The notes under the pieces were generated by a model. The model searched no databases, was not told the DNA's origin, and saw only the letters and a list, made by a program, of their open reading frames with translations. From Micromonospora deserti (GTDB taxonomy: Bacteria > Actinomycetota > Actinomycetes > Mycobacteriales > Micromonosporaceae), in the NCBI RefSeq assembly GCF_003236335.1, contig NZ_POUB01000004.1, positions 20,381 to 84,380 of the forward strand: DNA of 64,000 nucleotides. Reading direction: 5' to 3'. Positions 1 to 8,958 of this stretch are shown here, one piece after another. The position numbers and the translations under genes are program-made. Each line of letters opens with the position of its first letter. Position 1 is the first letter of the stretch.

Positions 1-95
1 CCAGGGTCCTTGGTGCTCCGCAGGAGCAGCCGGCACTTGCTGACCGAGTACGCCCAGACTTTGAAGTATCGCTCCGACCGGAATTCACCGTCCAC
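1..95 (-). CDS. Probable toxin-immunity protein, N-terminal part only
   Basis: The minus strand opens with GTG one base after the TGA of the large toxin gene and stays open to the window edge. About 31 codons are visible, encoding a basic, aromatic start that includes RYFKVWAYSVSKCRLLLRS. In polymorphic toxin loci the gene directly downstream of the toxin usually encodes the immunity protein that binds and neutralises the C-terminal toxin domain, so position and coupling support that role. The fold cannot be judged from 31 residues, and no family is assigned. Confidence 0.55.
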   Translation of the reverse strand, partial: MDGEFRSERYFKVWAYSVSKCRLLLRSTKDP

Positions 96-96
96 G

Positions 97-3000
97 TCAG
101 GGAAACCTCACCTTGGCGGGGTCCAGGTCCCAGATGGGCTCTGGCAAATCGATCTTTATCCCGCGATAGTACCAGGTGACGTTCACCCAATCGAAGTTCT
201 CAAGTCGGCATTGGAGCCCGATCTGGTACATCTCCCATTGGGTCGCAGCCCCATCCCCGGTGGCACCGGCCCGGTACGCCGCGAGAAACGCCTGCTTCGC
301 CTCCTCCACCGTGCCCACGTTCATTCCGTCGAAGCCATCCAGCGCCACAGCGACCTTCGAGTTACTGCCCAGGGCATCCTTGACCATGTGCATCCAGACT
401 GTCCATGGCAGGCCGTTCACGTTCCCGAGGACGCGAGCGTACTCCGGATTGTTAAGCGTATAGCCACCGATCTGCTCCTTCAGGACTTCGCCGTGCCGCG
501 CGATACCGAGCACCAACGGACAGTCGGTGTTGTTGTTGTGCACGAGCACCGGCGTGTCGCCCACGACGATGTAGTAGGTGGGCGTGCCCGCGACCGTGAG
601 GTCGTACATCACCCGGTCGCTGGTGAAGGTGCGGACCGAGCCGACCGTGGCGAGGTCGCCGACCGGGGTGCGCAGCTTCGCCCCGGCGCCCAGGTCCGCG
701 GCTGTCACCCACTCCCGCGCCGACTCCGCCCAGAACGGGTGCGTGGCGGTGGTGCTGACGGTGCCCGTCCCGCCCGCGGGCCCGACCACCGTCACGTCGG
801 TCAGGGTCGTGTCGCGGTTGCGCCAGAGCCGGGTGACCGACTCGGCGGTGGTCTGCCCGGTGGTGGGATCGGTGGCGAGCACCCTGTCGCCGACCTCGAT
901 GTCACTGATCCGGCGTTGGCCGCCATCCGCCAGCAGGACCGGCGTCCGCGCGTCGAAGCTGTGCCGCAGGCAGGTCGTCCAACCGGCCAGCCGCAACCGG
1001 ACGAGGTTGACGACCTGTAGGTCCGTCTGGAGCTTCTTGGCGTGCTGGGAAGCGACGTACAGCGCCTTTATGCTGCGGAAGCCGGCGGAGACCGCCTTGC
1101 CGATTCCCGCGAGGAGCAGTGTTTCCAGCGCGGTCCGGCCGAGGTTGAGAAGGGTCTGGGCGAGGGTCTGGTCGCCGTTGATGAGGCGGTAGAGGTTGAG
1201 ACCGACCTCGCCGAGGCCGAGGATGGTGCCGAGGGCCGCTCCGCAGACGATGGTGGCCACGCAGGCGACGCCTGCCGCGACGCCGATCGGAGCCAGGAGG
1301 GCGGTGAGGCCGTTGATCGCCTGGCCGATGGCGACCAGCGATTGGATGCCGGTGAAGGCGGGGTGCAGGGTGGACTGGACGCAGTTCTGGTAGTCCTGGC
1401 TGCCCTGCGGAAACACCTCGCAGTAGCCGGCGTTGATGTAGGCGCGTGTGGCCAGTTCGGCCGGGTCGGCGATGACGTTGCGGACGCAGTTCTCCGCGTA
1501 GTCGCTGTCGGTGGGGTCGAGGAGTTGTTCCCAATCCTGAACGCCGACGGAGGTGTAGTTGTCGACGCACTTCTGCATTTCGACGCCCTGGGCGAAGGTG
1601 TACTCCTCGTAGGCCTGCTGCGCGGCCGCGGCCGCGACCACCGCGCTCTTGCCGGCGCTGAGCGCGGCCTTACGGGCGCGTTCGGCAGCGGCGTGTGCCG
1701 CGGAGGCGGCCGCCGCGGCGTTCTCGTAGGACGAGATCGCCCAGGTGGCAGAGCGGAGGGCGCTTCGGGCCGAGGCGTTGGCACGAGTAGCGGCCTGCTT
1801 GGCGGTTTTGACCGCCGCCGCTGCCTTGTCCACCGACTGCGCGGCCTTGACCGCGTGCTGCCGGGCCTTGTCGGCATAGCCGGCCGCCTTCTGGGCGGAC
1901 TGGGCCGCCTGGTTGGCGTAGGAGGCGGCCTGGGCGGCGTCGCCGCGCGCCCGCGCCGCCACTTCCTGGGCCTCCAGCGCGTTCCGCACCGCGGTCTCGG
2001 CGACCTCGTTGATCTTGTCCACCAGGCCGCCGACCACCGCGAGGTGAACCGCGCTGCTGTGGTCCCGCTCCGCCGCGGTGTACCGGCCGGTGGTGAGGAA
2101 CTCGCGCAGGCCCGGCGGCGGCCCGTCGAGGGCGACCTGAGCGGCGGCCTTGACCTCCGGGCCGCTGTCCGGGTCGGACATGATCTGGTTGACCAGCACC
2201 CGCTCACCCACGGCAGCGGCGGTGTACCGGCCGATGTCCAGGAAGTCACGTAGCGCCTTCAGCGTCTCGGCGTCCAGCGCCTCCTGTGCCGCCTGGGCCA
2301 GTACCACGTCACCGGCCTCGCGTGCGGCCGCGAGGATCTGGTTGACCTTGAGCCGGTCTTGGCTGTATCGGCCGGGGTAGTTCTGGACGCGCAGGAACTG
2401 CCGCACCGCGGCGTCGTCACCATCCAGCGCCGTCTGCGCGGCCTCGGCGAGTGCGGCGTTGTCGGCGACGGCGAGGTTCATGACGGCTTGCCGGTCGTCC
2501 CGGGCGGCGGCCTTGGCCACACCGGTGCGCGCGTACTCCAGCACCTGCTCGTCGGTGCCGGACAGGGCCGCGAGGGCCGCCTCCCGGGTCCACACTCCCT
2601 GGGCCGTGGCTGCCAGGGTGAGCGCCACCCGCCGGCCGGCTGCCACCGCGTCGGTCAGCGGAGTGGCCGGATCCTGGGCCACGGTGAGCAGCCGGTTGGT
2701 CTCCGCGTCCCGCTGGGCGGCCTGCTCGGTGTCCCAGTCGGCGCGGCGCCGCTGCGCCTCGTACTCCGCGTTCGCCGCCCGGGCGACCTCCAGCCGCTCG
2801 TCCTTGGCCACCGCCAGCCGCTCGACATCGGCTTCGCGGGCCGCGTCGAACACCGCGGCGGCAGCCACCGCCGCCTCCACCGCGGACGTGGCCGCGACCG
2901 TCGCCGCGTTGGCATGCTCGGTCGCCCGCCGCGCCGCCTCCGCGGCCTCCCCGGCATGGTTGGCGGCATCGATCGCCGCCCGCGCCGCGGCCTCCGCGTT

Positions 3001-4464
3001 CGCCGCCGCCCGCCGGGCCGCGTCTCGCGCGTCGAACGCCGCGTCGATGGCGACCCGCAGGTACCTCTCGGCGGCCCGCGCCGCCCGCGCCGCCCGCTCG
3101 GCGTTGGCCCGCGCCCGCTTCGCCGCCTCTACGGCCGCCGCCGCGTCCGCACCCGCGTTGTTCGCGTGCTGGACCGCCTCCTCGTTGGCCGCTGCCGCCG
3201 CCTGGGCGTGCATGGCCGCCGAGTTCGCCGCATCGACCGCCTGCATGCCGGCCTGGATCGCCCGGCCGGCCTGCTCGGCCTTGTCCGCGAAGTTCCGCGC
3301 CTCCTGCGCGATGGCGTTCGCCGCCTGGGCCGCCTGCCGCGCGGCCGACGCCTTCGACGCGTCCGTGGCGGCGTGCGCCGCCGCCTGGTACGCCCGCGCC
3401 GCGGCCCGGTCCGCCTGCGCCGCCGCCGACGCCGCCCGCGCGGCCGCCGTCGACGCCGCTCGCGCGGCCCGGCTCGCCGCCGCTGCCGCCTGCACCGCGA
3501 CCTTCGCCGCCTCCGCCGCCTTGTGCGCCGCCGCAGCCGCCCGCTTGGCATGCGCCGCCGCCTGCGCGGTGTTGTCCCGTGCCGCCTCGGTCGCCCGTGC
3601 CGCCGCCTGGGCCGCCCGGCGCGCCGCGTCCGAGGCCGCCTTCGCCCGATCCGCCTCCCGCGTAGCGTTGCGGGTCTCCTCGTCGGCCACCTCACCAGCG
3701 GCCTGCGCCTGTGCCAGCAGGCCGGTCAGCGTCGCGGTCTCCTCGTCCTGAGCAGCCGCGACGGCCCATCCGTACTCCAGGAACTGCTCCAGCGCCTCCG
3801 GCGTACCCGCGTCCAGCGCCTTCTGCCCAGCCGCCTGCACCTGCGGCCCACCGGTGGCCATCGCCTGGTTGACCCGCAGCCGCTGGTCGGTCTGCCACTG
3901 CACCTGCCAGCCCGAGTCGAGGAACGCCCGCAACACCGCCGGATCCCCGGAGTCCAACGCCCGCTGACCGGCCTCCCGGACCTGTGGCCCACCGGTAGCC
4001 ATCAGCTGGTTCACCGACACCCGCGCATCGATGTCCGACGGCCCGTGCCAGCCATCGGCCAGGAACGTGTCGATGGCACTCTCGTCGCCGGCATCGGCGG
4101 CGTCCAAGGCCTGCCGCGCCGCCGCCCGCACCGCCGGCCCGCCTTCGGCGATTGCGGCGACGACCGCGTCCCGCTCGTCGAGCTGCTGCGCCTGCTGCCA
4201 CCCCGCTTCCAGGAACTCCCGCACCTGGGCGTCGGAGCCCACCAGCGCGGCCTCGGCGGCGGCCCGGACCTGCGTGCCACCCCACCGCCATGCCGAGACC
4301 ACCAACGACCGGTCCACCGGGGTGGTTTCCGCCGCTGCCTGCGCCGGCCTGGCATGCAGCAGGCCCGCCAGCAGTACCAGTACCGTCAGCGCGGCTATCA
4401 GCGGACGGCTCCGCCCGATGGGTGATCGACGCAGACTGTCGGCGACATCCAGCGGTGTACTCAC
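97..4464 (-). CDS. Secreted ALF-repeat/HINT polymorphic toxin
   Basis: This 1455-residue exported protein starts at GTG behind a GGGAG ribosome site. A signal peptide covers about residues 1-44 (hydrophobic LIAALTVLVLLAGL, then AQA). Four ALF repeats (about 50-245) and a second cluster (about 590-800) flank Ala-rich coiled coils (about 250-560 and 810-930). A Cys-containing segment and hydrophobic helices (about 1040-1090) follow. A HINT domain (about 1165-1312) begins CLRHSFDARTPVLLADG and ends VLVHN, the usual self-cleavage junction. The last 143 residues are the variable toxin domain, perhaps of the type 27 group; this assignment is tentative and no catalytic residues are claimed. Related proteins are contact-dependent or secreted antibacterial toxins released by HINT cleavage. 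It lies between a small exported protein and a probable immunity gene. Confidence 0.85.
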   Translation of the reverse strand: MSTPLDVADSLRRSPIGRSRPLIAALTVLVLLAGLLHARPAQAAAETTPVDRSLVVSAWRWGGTQVRAAAEAALVGSDAQVREFLEAGWQQAQQLDERDAVVAAIAEGGPAVRAAARQALDAADAGDESAIDTFLADGWHGPSDIDARVSVNQLMATGGPQVREAGQRALDSGDPAVLRAFLDSGWQVQWQTDQRLRVNQAMATGGPQVQAAGQKALDAGTPEALEQFLEYGWAVAAAQDEETATLTGLLAQAQAAGEVADEETRNATREADRAKAASDAARRAAQAAARATEAARDNTAQAAAHAKRAAAAAHKAAEAAKVAVQAAAAASRAARAASTAAARAASAAAQADRAAARAYQAAAHAATDASKASAARQAAQAANAIAQEARNFADKAEQAGRAIQAGMQAVDAANSAAMHAQAAAAANEEAVQHANNAGADAAAAVEAAKRARANAERAARAARAAERYLRVAIDAAFDARDAARRAAANAEAAARAAIDAANHAGEAAEAARRATEHANAATVAATSAVEAAVAAAAVFDAAREADVERLAVAKDERLEVARAANAEYEAQRRRADWDTEQAAQRDAETNRLLTVAQDPATPLTDAVAAGRRVALTLAATAQGVWTREAALAALSGTDEQVLEYARTGVAKAAARDDRQAVMNLAVADNAALAEAAQTALDGDDAAVRQFLRVQNYPGRYSQDRLKVNQILAAAREAGDVVLAQAAQEALDAETLKALRDFLDIGRYTAAAVGERVLVNQIMSDPDSGPEVKAAAQVALDGPPPGLREFLTTGRYTAAERDHSSAVHLAVVGGLVDKINEVAETAVRNALEAQEVAARARGDAAQAASYANQAAQSAQKAAGYADKARQHAVKAAQSVDKAAAAVKTAKQAATRANASARSALRSATWAISSYENAAAAASAAHAAAERARKAALSAGKSAVVAAAAAQQAYEEYTFAQGVEMQKCVDNYTSVGVQDWEQLLDPTDSDYAENCVRNVIADPAELATRAYINAGYCEVFPQGSQDYQNCVQSTLHPAFTGIQSLVAIGQAINGLTALLAPIGVAAGVACVATIVCGAALGTILGLGEVGLNLYRLINGDQTLAQTLLNLGRTALETLLLAGIGKAVSAGFRSIKALYVASQHAKKLQTDLQVVNLVRLRLAGWTTCLRHSFDARTPVLLADGGQRRISDIEVGDRVLATDPTTGQTTAESVTRLWRNRDTTLTDVTVVGPAGGTGTVSTTATHPFWAESAREWVTAADLGAGAKLRTPVGDLATVGSVRTFTSDRVMYDLTVAGTPTYYIVVGDTPVLVHNNNTDCPLVLGIARHGEVLKEQIGGYTLNNPEYARVLGNVNGLPWTVWMHMVKDALGSNSKVAVALDGFDGMNVGTVEEAKQAFLAAYRAGATGDGAATQWEMYQIGLQCRLENFDWVNVTWYYRGIKIDLPEPIWDLDPAKVRFP

Positions 4465-4520
4465 GGCCCTCTCCCCCGTCGTGGAGTCGTGTCAACTCCG
4501 CCTACATGAATCGACTGACG

Positions 4521-5045
4521 TCAACCCGCGACGGTCAGCCGCAGCAACATGGTCGGGGAGGCGTCCGGATCCGCACCAAGGCCGACCTGGGTGCTACCGT
4601 CCGGGTCGACCTCGACCGTGATCTCCTCGCCCTCGTCGCTGCGCAGCTCCGCGGTCACCTCGTGGCCGGTGCCGGTGCGCTGACCGTCGCCGCGGATCTC
4701 GTACACACCGGGGACCTCCAGGTTGAGCAGCCCGGTCCGGGCCGTCACCTTGAAGCAGACCCGTCCGATGCCGTCCGCCCCGATCTGCTCGTCCGTGGTC
4801 CAGACCTTCAGCAGCCCGATGTCGCCCTCCGGCGGCGTGGCGCAGTCGGCCAGCAGGATGTGCCCATCACCGGAGATCAGTTTGACGTTCTGCTGCGCCA
4901 GGATCTGCGCGGCACCCGGGTAGCTGAAATCCTCCACGATGGACGGAGGCGCGTCGTCGGCCACGGCGCGGGTCGGTGCCGACGCCCCGACCAGCAGCCC
5001 GGCAGCACCGAGGCCGAGCACCGCCGCCAGCAGTCGCGTTCGCAT
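4521..5045 (-). CDS. Small exported protein of the toxin operon
   Basis: This is a secreted protein of about 174 residues with a signal peptide (MRTRLLAAVLGLGAAGLL, cut near AVADDAP). The mature part is rich in beta-type sequence and contains two Cys, consistent with a single disulfide-bonded domain. ATG at 5045 is preferred over ATG at 5063 because GGGGAG lies 10 nt upstream of it. The gene sits directly after the pseudo-protease and 57 nt before the toxin, so the three are probably cotranscribed. No family is recognised. Its position suggests an accessory or chaperone role in export or assembly of the toxin, which is inference only. Confidence 0.75.
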   Translation of the reverse strand: MRTRLLAAVLGLGAAGLLVGASAPTRAVADDAPPSIVEDFSYPGAAQILAQQNVKLISGDGHILLADCATPPEGDIGLLKVWTTDEQIGADGIGRVCFKVTARTGLLNLEVPGVYEIRGDGQRTGTGHEVTAELRSDEGEEITVEVDPDGSTQVGLGADPDASPTMLLRLTVAG

Positions 5046-5066
5046 CACGATGTGACTCCCCATCCG

Positions 5067-7235
5067 TCAGGCGCTAAAGGGTTGGGCGGACAGCAATGCC
5101 TGGTCCCAGCCGCCGGTGTCCACCGGATCGTTCGGGAACGACTGGATGTCCGTGCCACTGCCGTTGAGCGGATTCTGGTCACGGAACCGCAGCATGGCGC
5201 CCTGCGCGGTACGCGCGTAGTACAGGCCGTTGCCCGGCGACAGCAGGTGCGCGTGATTCCAGCCCGACGAAGCCAGGTCGGTCCGCGCCCACGTGTCGGT
5301 GATCCGGTACTGAATCAGCGTGCCGGCGCTTGTCGTGGCCAGAAGCAGGTCCGGCGCCGCCGCGGCCAGCGTCCTCAGGCTCCCGAACCCGCTGGCGCCG
5401 ATCAATGTGTTGTTGGTCAGGGTGGACGGCTTCGCGCTCGGCACCGTGTACCGGCGCAGCGCCCCCGTGGCCGCCGCGATCCCGAACAGCGAGCCGTCCC
5501 CGTCGTACGCCAGCAGCTTGTGCGTGTAACCCGTGCCGATCTGCACCGGCGGATCGAAGCGCAAAGGGTTGGTGGCGGTGATGTCCACCCGGTACAGCAC
5601 TCCGGTCGTCGAGGCGACCAGCAGTGTGTTGAAGTTCAACGTCGCCATCGACCCAGCCGCGAAGGGCAGCGCCGCTGCCGACGTCACCGTCCCCAGCCGG
5701 TCACCGGTCGCGGAGTCGATCTGCGAGTACGTCAACCGGCCGTCGGATCGGATGCCGAAAATCGACACGTCGACCGGGCTCTCCGGGAAGGACGTCAGCG
5801 GCACGGCCGACAGCAGGGTCTGATTCCAGCCACTGGTGTCCACCGGGTCGCTCGGGAACGACTGGATGTCCGTGCCACTGCCGTTGAGCGGATTCTGGTC
5901 ACGGAACCGCAGCATGGCGCCCTGCGCGGCACGCGCGTAGTAGAGACCGTCGCCCGGCGACAGCAGGTGCTCGTAGTCCCAGCCCGACGTCGCGAGGTCC
6001 GTCCGGGACCAGGTGTTGTCGCTGATCCGGTACTGGATCAACACCCCGGCGCTGGTCGTGGCCAGGAGCAGATCCGGTCCCGCCGTCGCCAGCGTCTTCA
6101 GAGTCCCGAACCCCCGGTCGCCGATCAACGTGTTGTTGATCAGGGTGGACGGCTTCGCGCTCGGCACCGTGTACCGGCGCAGCGCCCCCGTGGCCGCCGC
6201 GATCCCGAACAGCGAGCCGTCCCCGTCGTACGCCAGCAGCTTGTGCGTGTAACCCGTGCCGATCTGCACCGGCGGATCGAAGCGCAAAGGGTTGGTGGCG
6301 GTGATGTCCACCCGGTACAGCACTCCGGTCGTCGAGGCGACCAGCAGTGTGTTGAAGTTCAACGTCGCCATCGACCCAGCCGCGAAGGGCAGCGCCGCCG
6401 CCGACGTCACCGTCCCCAGCCGGTCACCCGTCGCGGAGTCGATGCCGGAGTACGTCAGCCGGCCGTCCGCCAGCACGCCGAACACCGACACGTCGGTCGT
6501 CGCGAGCCTGATCCAGTCCCGGATGTCGTCCACCCGGGTCTCGAGCGCACCCCGCCGCGTCTCCGTCTCCCCGACGCACCCGCCCTGCCAGGAGGAGTGC
6601 CCGATCGCCACCAGCTCGGTCCCCCCGCCACCGTCACGCAGCGCGGGGCCGCCAGCGTCCCCCTTGCAGGGGCCGGCCTGGTCCGCTGTGACACCGGTAA
6701 TGTCCATAGTGGAGGTGCCGACGGAGGTGACCTCGAAGGTGGCAGTGTGCGCCCGGTTGGGCACCCATTCGGTGCGGGTGCGGCCGTACCCGATCAGTCG
6801 CAGCCGCTCGCCCACGCTCGGGGCGGCCGAACCGATCGGCACCGGCGCGATACCCGAGATCGGCGTGGCGAGCCGGGCCAGGACGACATCACGCTGCGGG
6901 TGCGGGACCAGCCGCACGACCGGCACCACGTGACCCGACGTGGTGCTCAGGTCCGCCCGGCCGACGGTGGCCATCGTCGCCCGCTTCGGTGGCCCCAGCG
7001 TCACGGTCTGGCCTCCCGCCTCGAAGCAGGTCCGGGCGGTGACCAGCCACTGCCGGTGCACGAGGGAACCGGTGCAGCTGGTGCCACCCGCCCCGGGCGT
7101 GCCCACCTCGATCTTGGCCACGAACGGGTCGATGCCGTCCGCCGACGTCTGAGCCGGACCTGCGACGACGGCCGCCGCACCACCGAGAAGTCCGAGCAAG
7201 GCCAACCACAACCACCGACGCACGGCTACTCCCAT
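5067..7235 (-). CDS. Secreted trypsin-like pseudo-protease with two beta-propeller-type modules
   Basis: The 722-residue precursor has a signal peptide (about 1-32), a chymotrypsin-fold domain (about 34-245) and two tandem repeats (about 248-485 and 491-722) resembling tachylectin-type propeller modules. The S1 landmarks are present but catalytically changed: the TAAHC motif reads TARTC with Thr69 at the His position, and GDSGGP reads GDAGGP with Ala194 at the nucleophile. Asp116 is kept and the cysteines persist. The protein should therefore bind rather than cleave. It is the first gene of the toxin operon, followed after a few bases by the small exported protein. A scaffold, receptor-binding or delivery role is inferred from the lectin-like repeats and the loss of catalysis. 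Confidence 0.85.
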   Translation of the reverse strand: MGVAVRRWLWLALLGLLGGAAAVVAGPAQTSADGIDPFVAKIEVGTPGAGGTSCTGSLVHRQWLVTARTCFEAGGQTVTLGPPKRATMATVGRADLSTTSGHVVPVVRLVPHPQRDVVLARLATPISGIAPVPIGSAAPSVGERLRLIGYGRTRTEWVPNRAHTATFEVTSVGTSTMDITGVTADQAGPCKGDAGGPALRDGGGGTELVAIGHSSWQGGCVGETETRRGALETRVDDIRDWIRLATTDVSVFGVLADGRLTYSGIDSATGDRLGTVTSAAALPFAAGSMATLNFNTLLVASTTGVLYRVDITATNPLRFDPPVQIGTGYTHKLLAYDGDGSLFGIAAATGALRRYTVPSAKPSTLINNTLIGDRGFGTLKTLATAGPDLLLATTSAGVLIQYRISDNTWSRTDLATSGWDYEHLLSPGDGLYYARAAQGAMLRFRDQNPLNGSGTDIQSFPSDPVDTSGWNQTLLSAVPLTSFPESPVDVSIFGIRSDGRLTYSQIDSATGDRLGTVTSAAALPFAAGSMATLNFNTLLVASTTGVLYRVDITATNPLRFDPPVQIGTGYTHKLLAYDGDGSLFGIAAATGALRRYTVPSAKPSTLTNNTLIGASGFGSLRTLAAAAPDLLLATTSAGTLIQYRITDTWARTDLASSGWNHAHLLSPGNGLYYARTAQGAMLRFRDQNPLNGSGTDIQSFPNDPVDTGGWDQALLSAQPFSA
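5090..6490 (-). repeat. Internal 723-bp tandem duplication
   Basis: Two tandem copies, offset by 723 bp (241 codons), encode the two C-terminal modules of the pseudo-protease. A stretch of more than 200 bp around 5440-5670 recurs apparently without change at 6163-6393, while the flanks have diverged. The uneven identity suggests a recent duplication or gene conversion. Confidence 0.85.
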
Positions 7236-7519
7236 CCAATCGAGGACATACCGGTTCGCTGGCCGATCCCTGCCGGCCAGCGAACAGCAACGCCCCGGTG
7301 AGCGTGATACATGGGCAGGCCGCCCTCCCCCGTTGACGGATGCGATCGGCCGAAGACAGCGAGGTGTGTCCGGCGGCCGGCATCCACCCTGAGGCAGGCC
7401 ATTTGACTCGCACTTGCACCCGGATTGAATGTGCAGGTCAGGGCCGAATTCGGTGGGGAGGTCACCGCGCCGGCGACGCGGGTGGGGTCAGGCCGGCGCG
7501 GGTTCGGGGACCCTTGCGG

Positions 7520-7818
7520 TCAACACCGGTACGCGGTGACGAAGTAACTGGTACGCGCACCGATGAAATGCTGTCCCGCGCCCAGGTCCGGATACTGCCG
7601 CTACCAGGTCGCACCCCGGTCGTCCGAGCGCATCTGGGCGGTGCAGTAGCCCGGACCGGTGTACCAGCCGGCGGTGGTGACCCAGCCGAAGTACTCGTGC
7701 GTCCACAGCTCGAATCGCAGAATCTCGTCGTAGGTTCCGTGGTTGTAGCGCCCGTCCCGGTCATCGATGACGCCGAAACCGGCTCCGCTGGCGTTGCCGA
7801 TGGTGTTGGTCGCCCACG
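7520..7818 (-). pseudogene. C-terminal remnant of a gene cut by an IS630 element
   Basis: The reading frame encodes about 98 residues rich in Gly, Tyr and Trp (for example DGRYNHGTYDEILRFELW and TSYFVTAYRC at the end). It looks like the tail of an extracellular protein. An in-frame TAG follows RGATW and the same frame then continues to a TGA at 7520. The 5' side merges into IS630 transposase sequence, so the original gene has lost its front. No family is recognised. Confidence 0.5.
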
Positions 7819-8467
7819 AGGGGTCTGCAGCTCGCGGGCCAGCGCGGTGTGGTTCGGGTGGTTTGAACCGGCCATCGTGAAGGTGCGCAGCGGCCCGAAC
7901 TGGGCCTCGATGGGGTTGGCCCACGACGCGCTGGTCGGGGTGAGGCACAACTCGACCTTGTTCCGGGCGGCCCAGGAGCGGATGGCGGGGGTCTTGTTCG
8001 CCGACAGGTTGTCCAGGATGCGTAGATCGGTGCGCCGTCCGGCCGCCGTGTGCGGATCGGTCACGCAGTAGCTGCCGCAGCCGTTCCCGGCCCACCAGCA
8101 CCCGCCGCTCCGTGTTGGTAGTAGCGAGGTAGTCGGCGAGTTTGCGCAGGCTCCAGCGAGTGAACGGGTGGCCGAGCTTGGCCGGCCGCGTGGTGGCCGT
8201 CGCAACGATGAACGCCTCATCGTCGTCACTGATCCGGCGGGGACGGCCTCTCGCCCACTGAGGGTCCAGCGCGCGAAGACCCATCTCGTTGAACGCGTGG
8301 ATCACATCACGCACCGTGTCCTCGTGCGCCGCGACCAGACGCGCGATCGCCGGCACCGGCGTACCCGACGCCGACGCCATGATGATCAACGCCCGGCGGA
8401 CCCGAACGCTGCGGCCCTCGTCCTGCGTCAACCAGCGTGCCCGTACCGGCTCGGCCAACCCGCCCAC
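7819..8467 (-). pseudogene. IS630-family transposase remnant
   Basis: The first part encodes the helix-turn-helix region of IS630 transposases (RRALIIMASASGTPVPAIA onward). The frame then changes and the text jumps to the second half of the DDE catalytic domain, with ILDNLSANKTP and SWANPIEAQFGPLRTF supplying the second Asp and the Glu. The segment holding the first Asp is missing, so the gene carries an internal deletion as well as a frameshift. It ends at ARELQTPRG where a non-IS remnant begins. No terminal repeats were identified. Confidence 0.75.
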
Positions 8468-8588
8468 CCACTCTCGACAGCCAACATCACCGCCGTCGAG
8501 GGTGAGTCCTGACCTCCAGGTCCCAGCGCCACCCGGCGTGTCACCTACCCGGTGAACGTTTCTGGTCAGAGCACTAGAGCCAGAGCTG

Positions 8589-8617
8589 CTGCTCCCCGCG
8601 CACGCGGGGGTGATCCC
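8589..8617 (+). CRISPR. Orphan 29-bp type I-E CRISPR repeat, copy 1
   Basis: One 29-nt unit of the actinobacterial type I-E repeat is present (CTGCTCCCCGCG, CACGCGGGGG, TGATCCC), with the CCCCGCG/CGCGGGG stem. No second repeat follows at the 61-bp period and no cas gene is visible. It is identical to the unit at 53801-53829. Confidence 0.8.
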
Positions 8618-8958
8618 GTACCCCGCGTTGGCAACGGCGCGCCGGCGACGGTCGCCAGTTGGTTCGCATGGTGGTGCCTCCGGCCCACCACCGGATAGTC
8701 ATCGGTGAATGTCCGAATTTGTGTTGCGGTTGATCGTCGCTGATCTGCGGCGATGCGGGCTCGTAGCCACATTCGATCTCGGGTGGATGCGCGTAGGTGG
8801 GGCAGGAGCCCTGCGGCGCGCGATAAGCGGGATAACCGCGCACGCGCCAGGGTAGCCCGCTCCCGGTCGCGCTACGCCACTGTCCGGCCTCGCGTGTGGT
8901 CCGGAATGGCTCTGTGGAGCGATGTGGCGCGGCCAGGTGCCGGCATAGCGTCGTCGGC
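8618..8958. other. Intergenic, no gene seen
   Basis: Between the orphan CRISPR repeat and the small membrane protein gene I see no open frame with protein-like content, no hairpin with a T-tract, and no further CRISPR repeat. The promoter of the downstream oxidase/two-component operon should lie near its right end, but no clear -35/-10 pair is visible. Confidence 0.5.

Noticed and set aside
2359..4425. Very long plus-strand frames opposite the toxin gene
   Set aside because: Ala-rich high-GC coding on one strand opens Arg/Gly-rich antisense frames; these have no domains and no ribosome sites.
4152..7301. 1049-codon plus-strand frame
   Set aside because: It is antisense to the exported protein and pseudo-protease genes, with Arg/Gln/Pro-rich composition and copies of the internal repeat in reverse.
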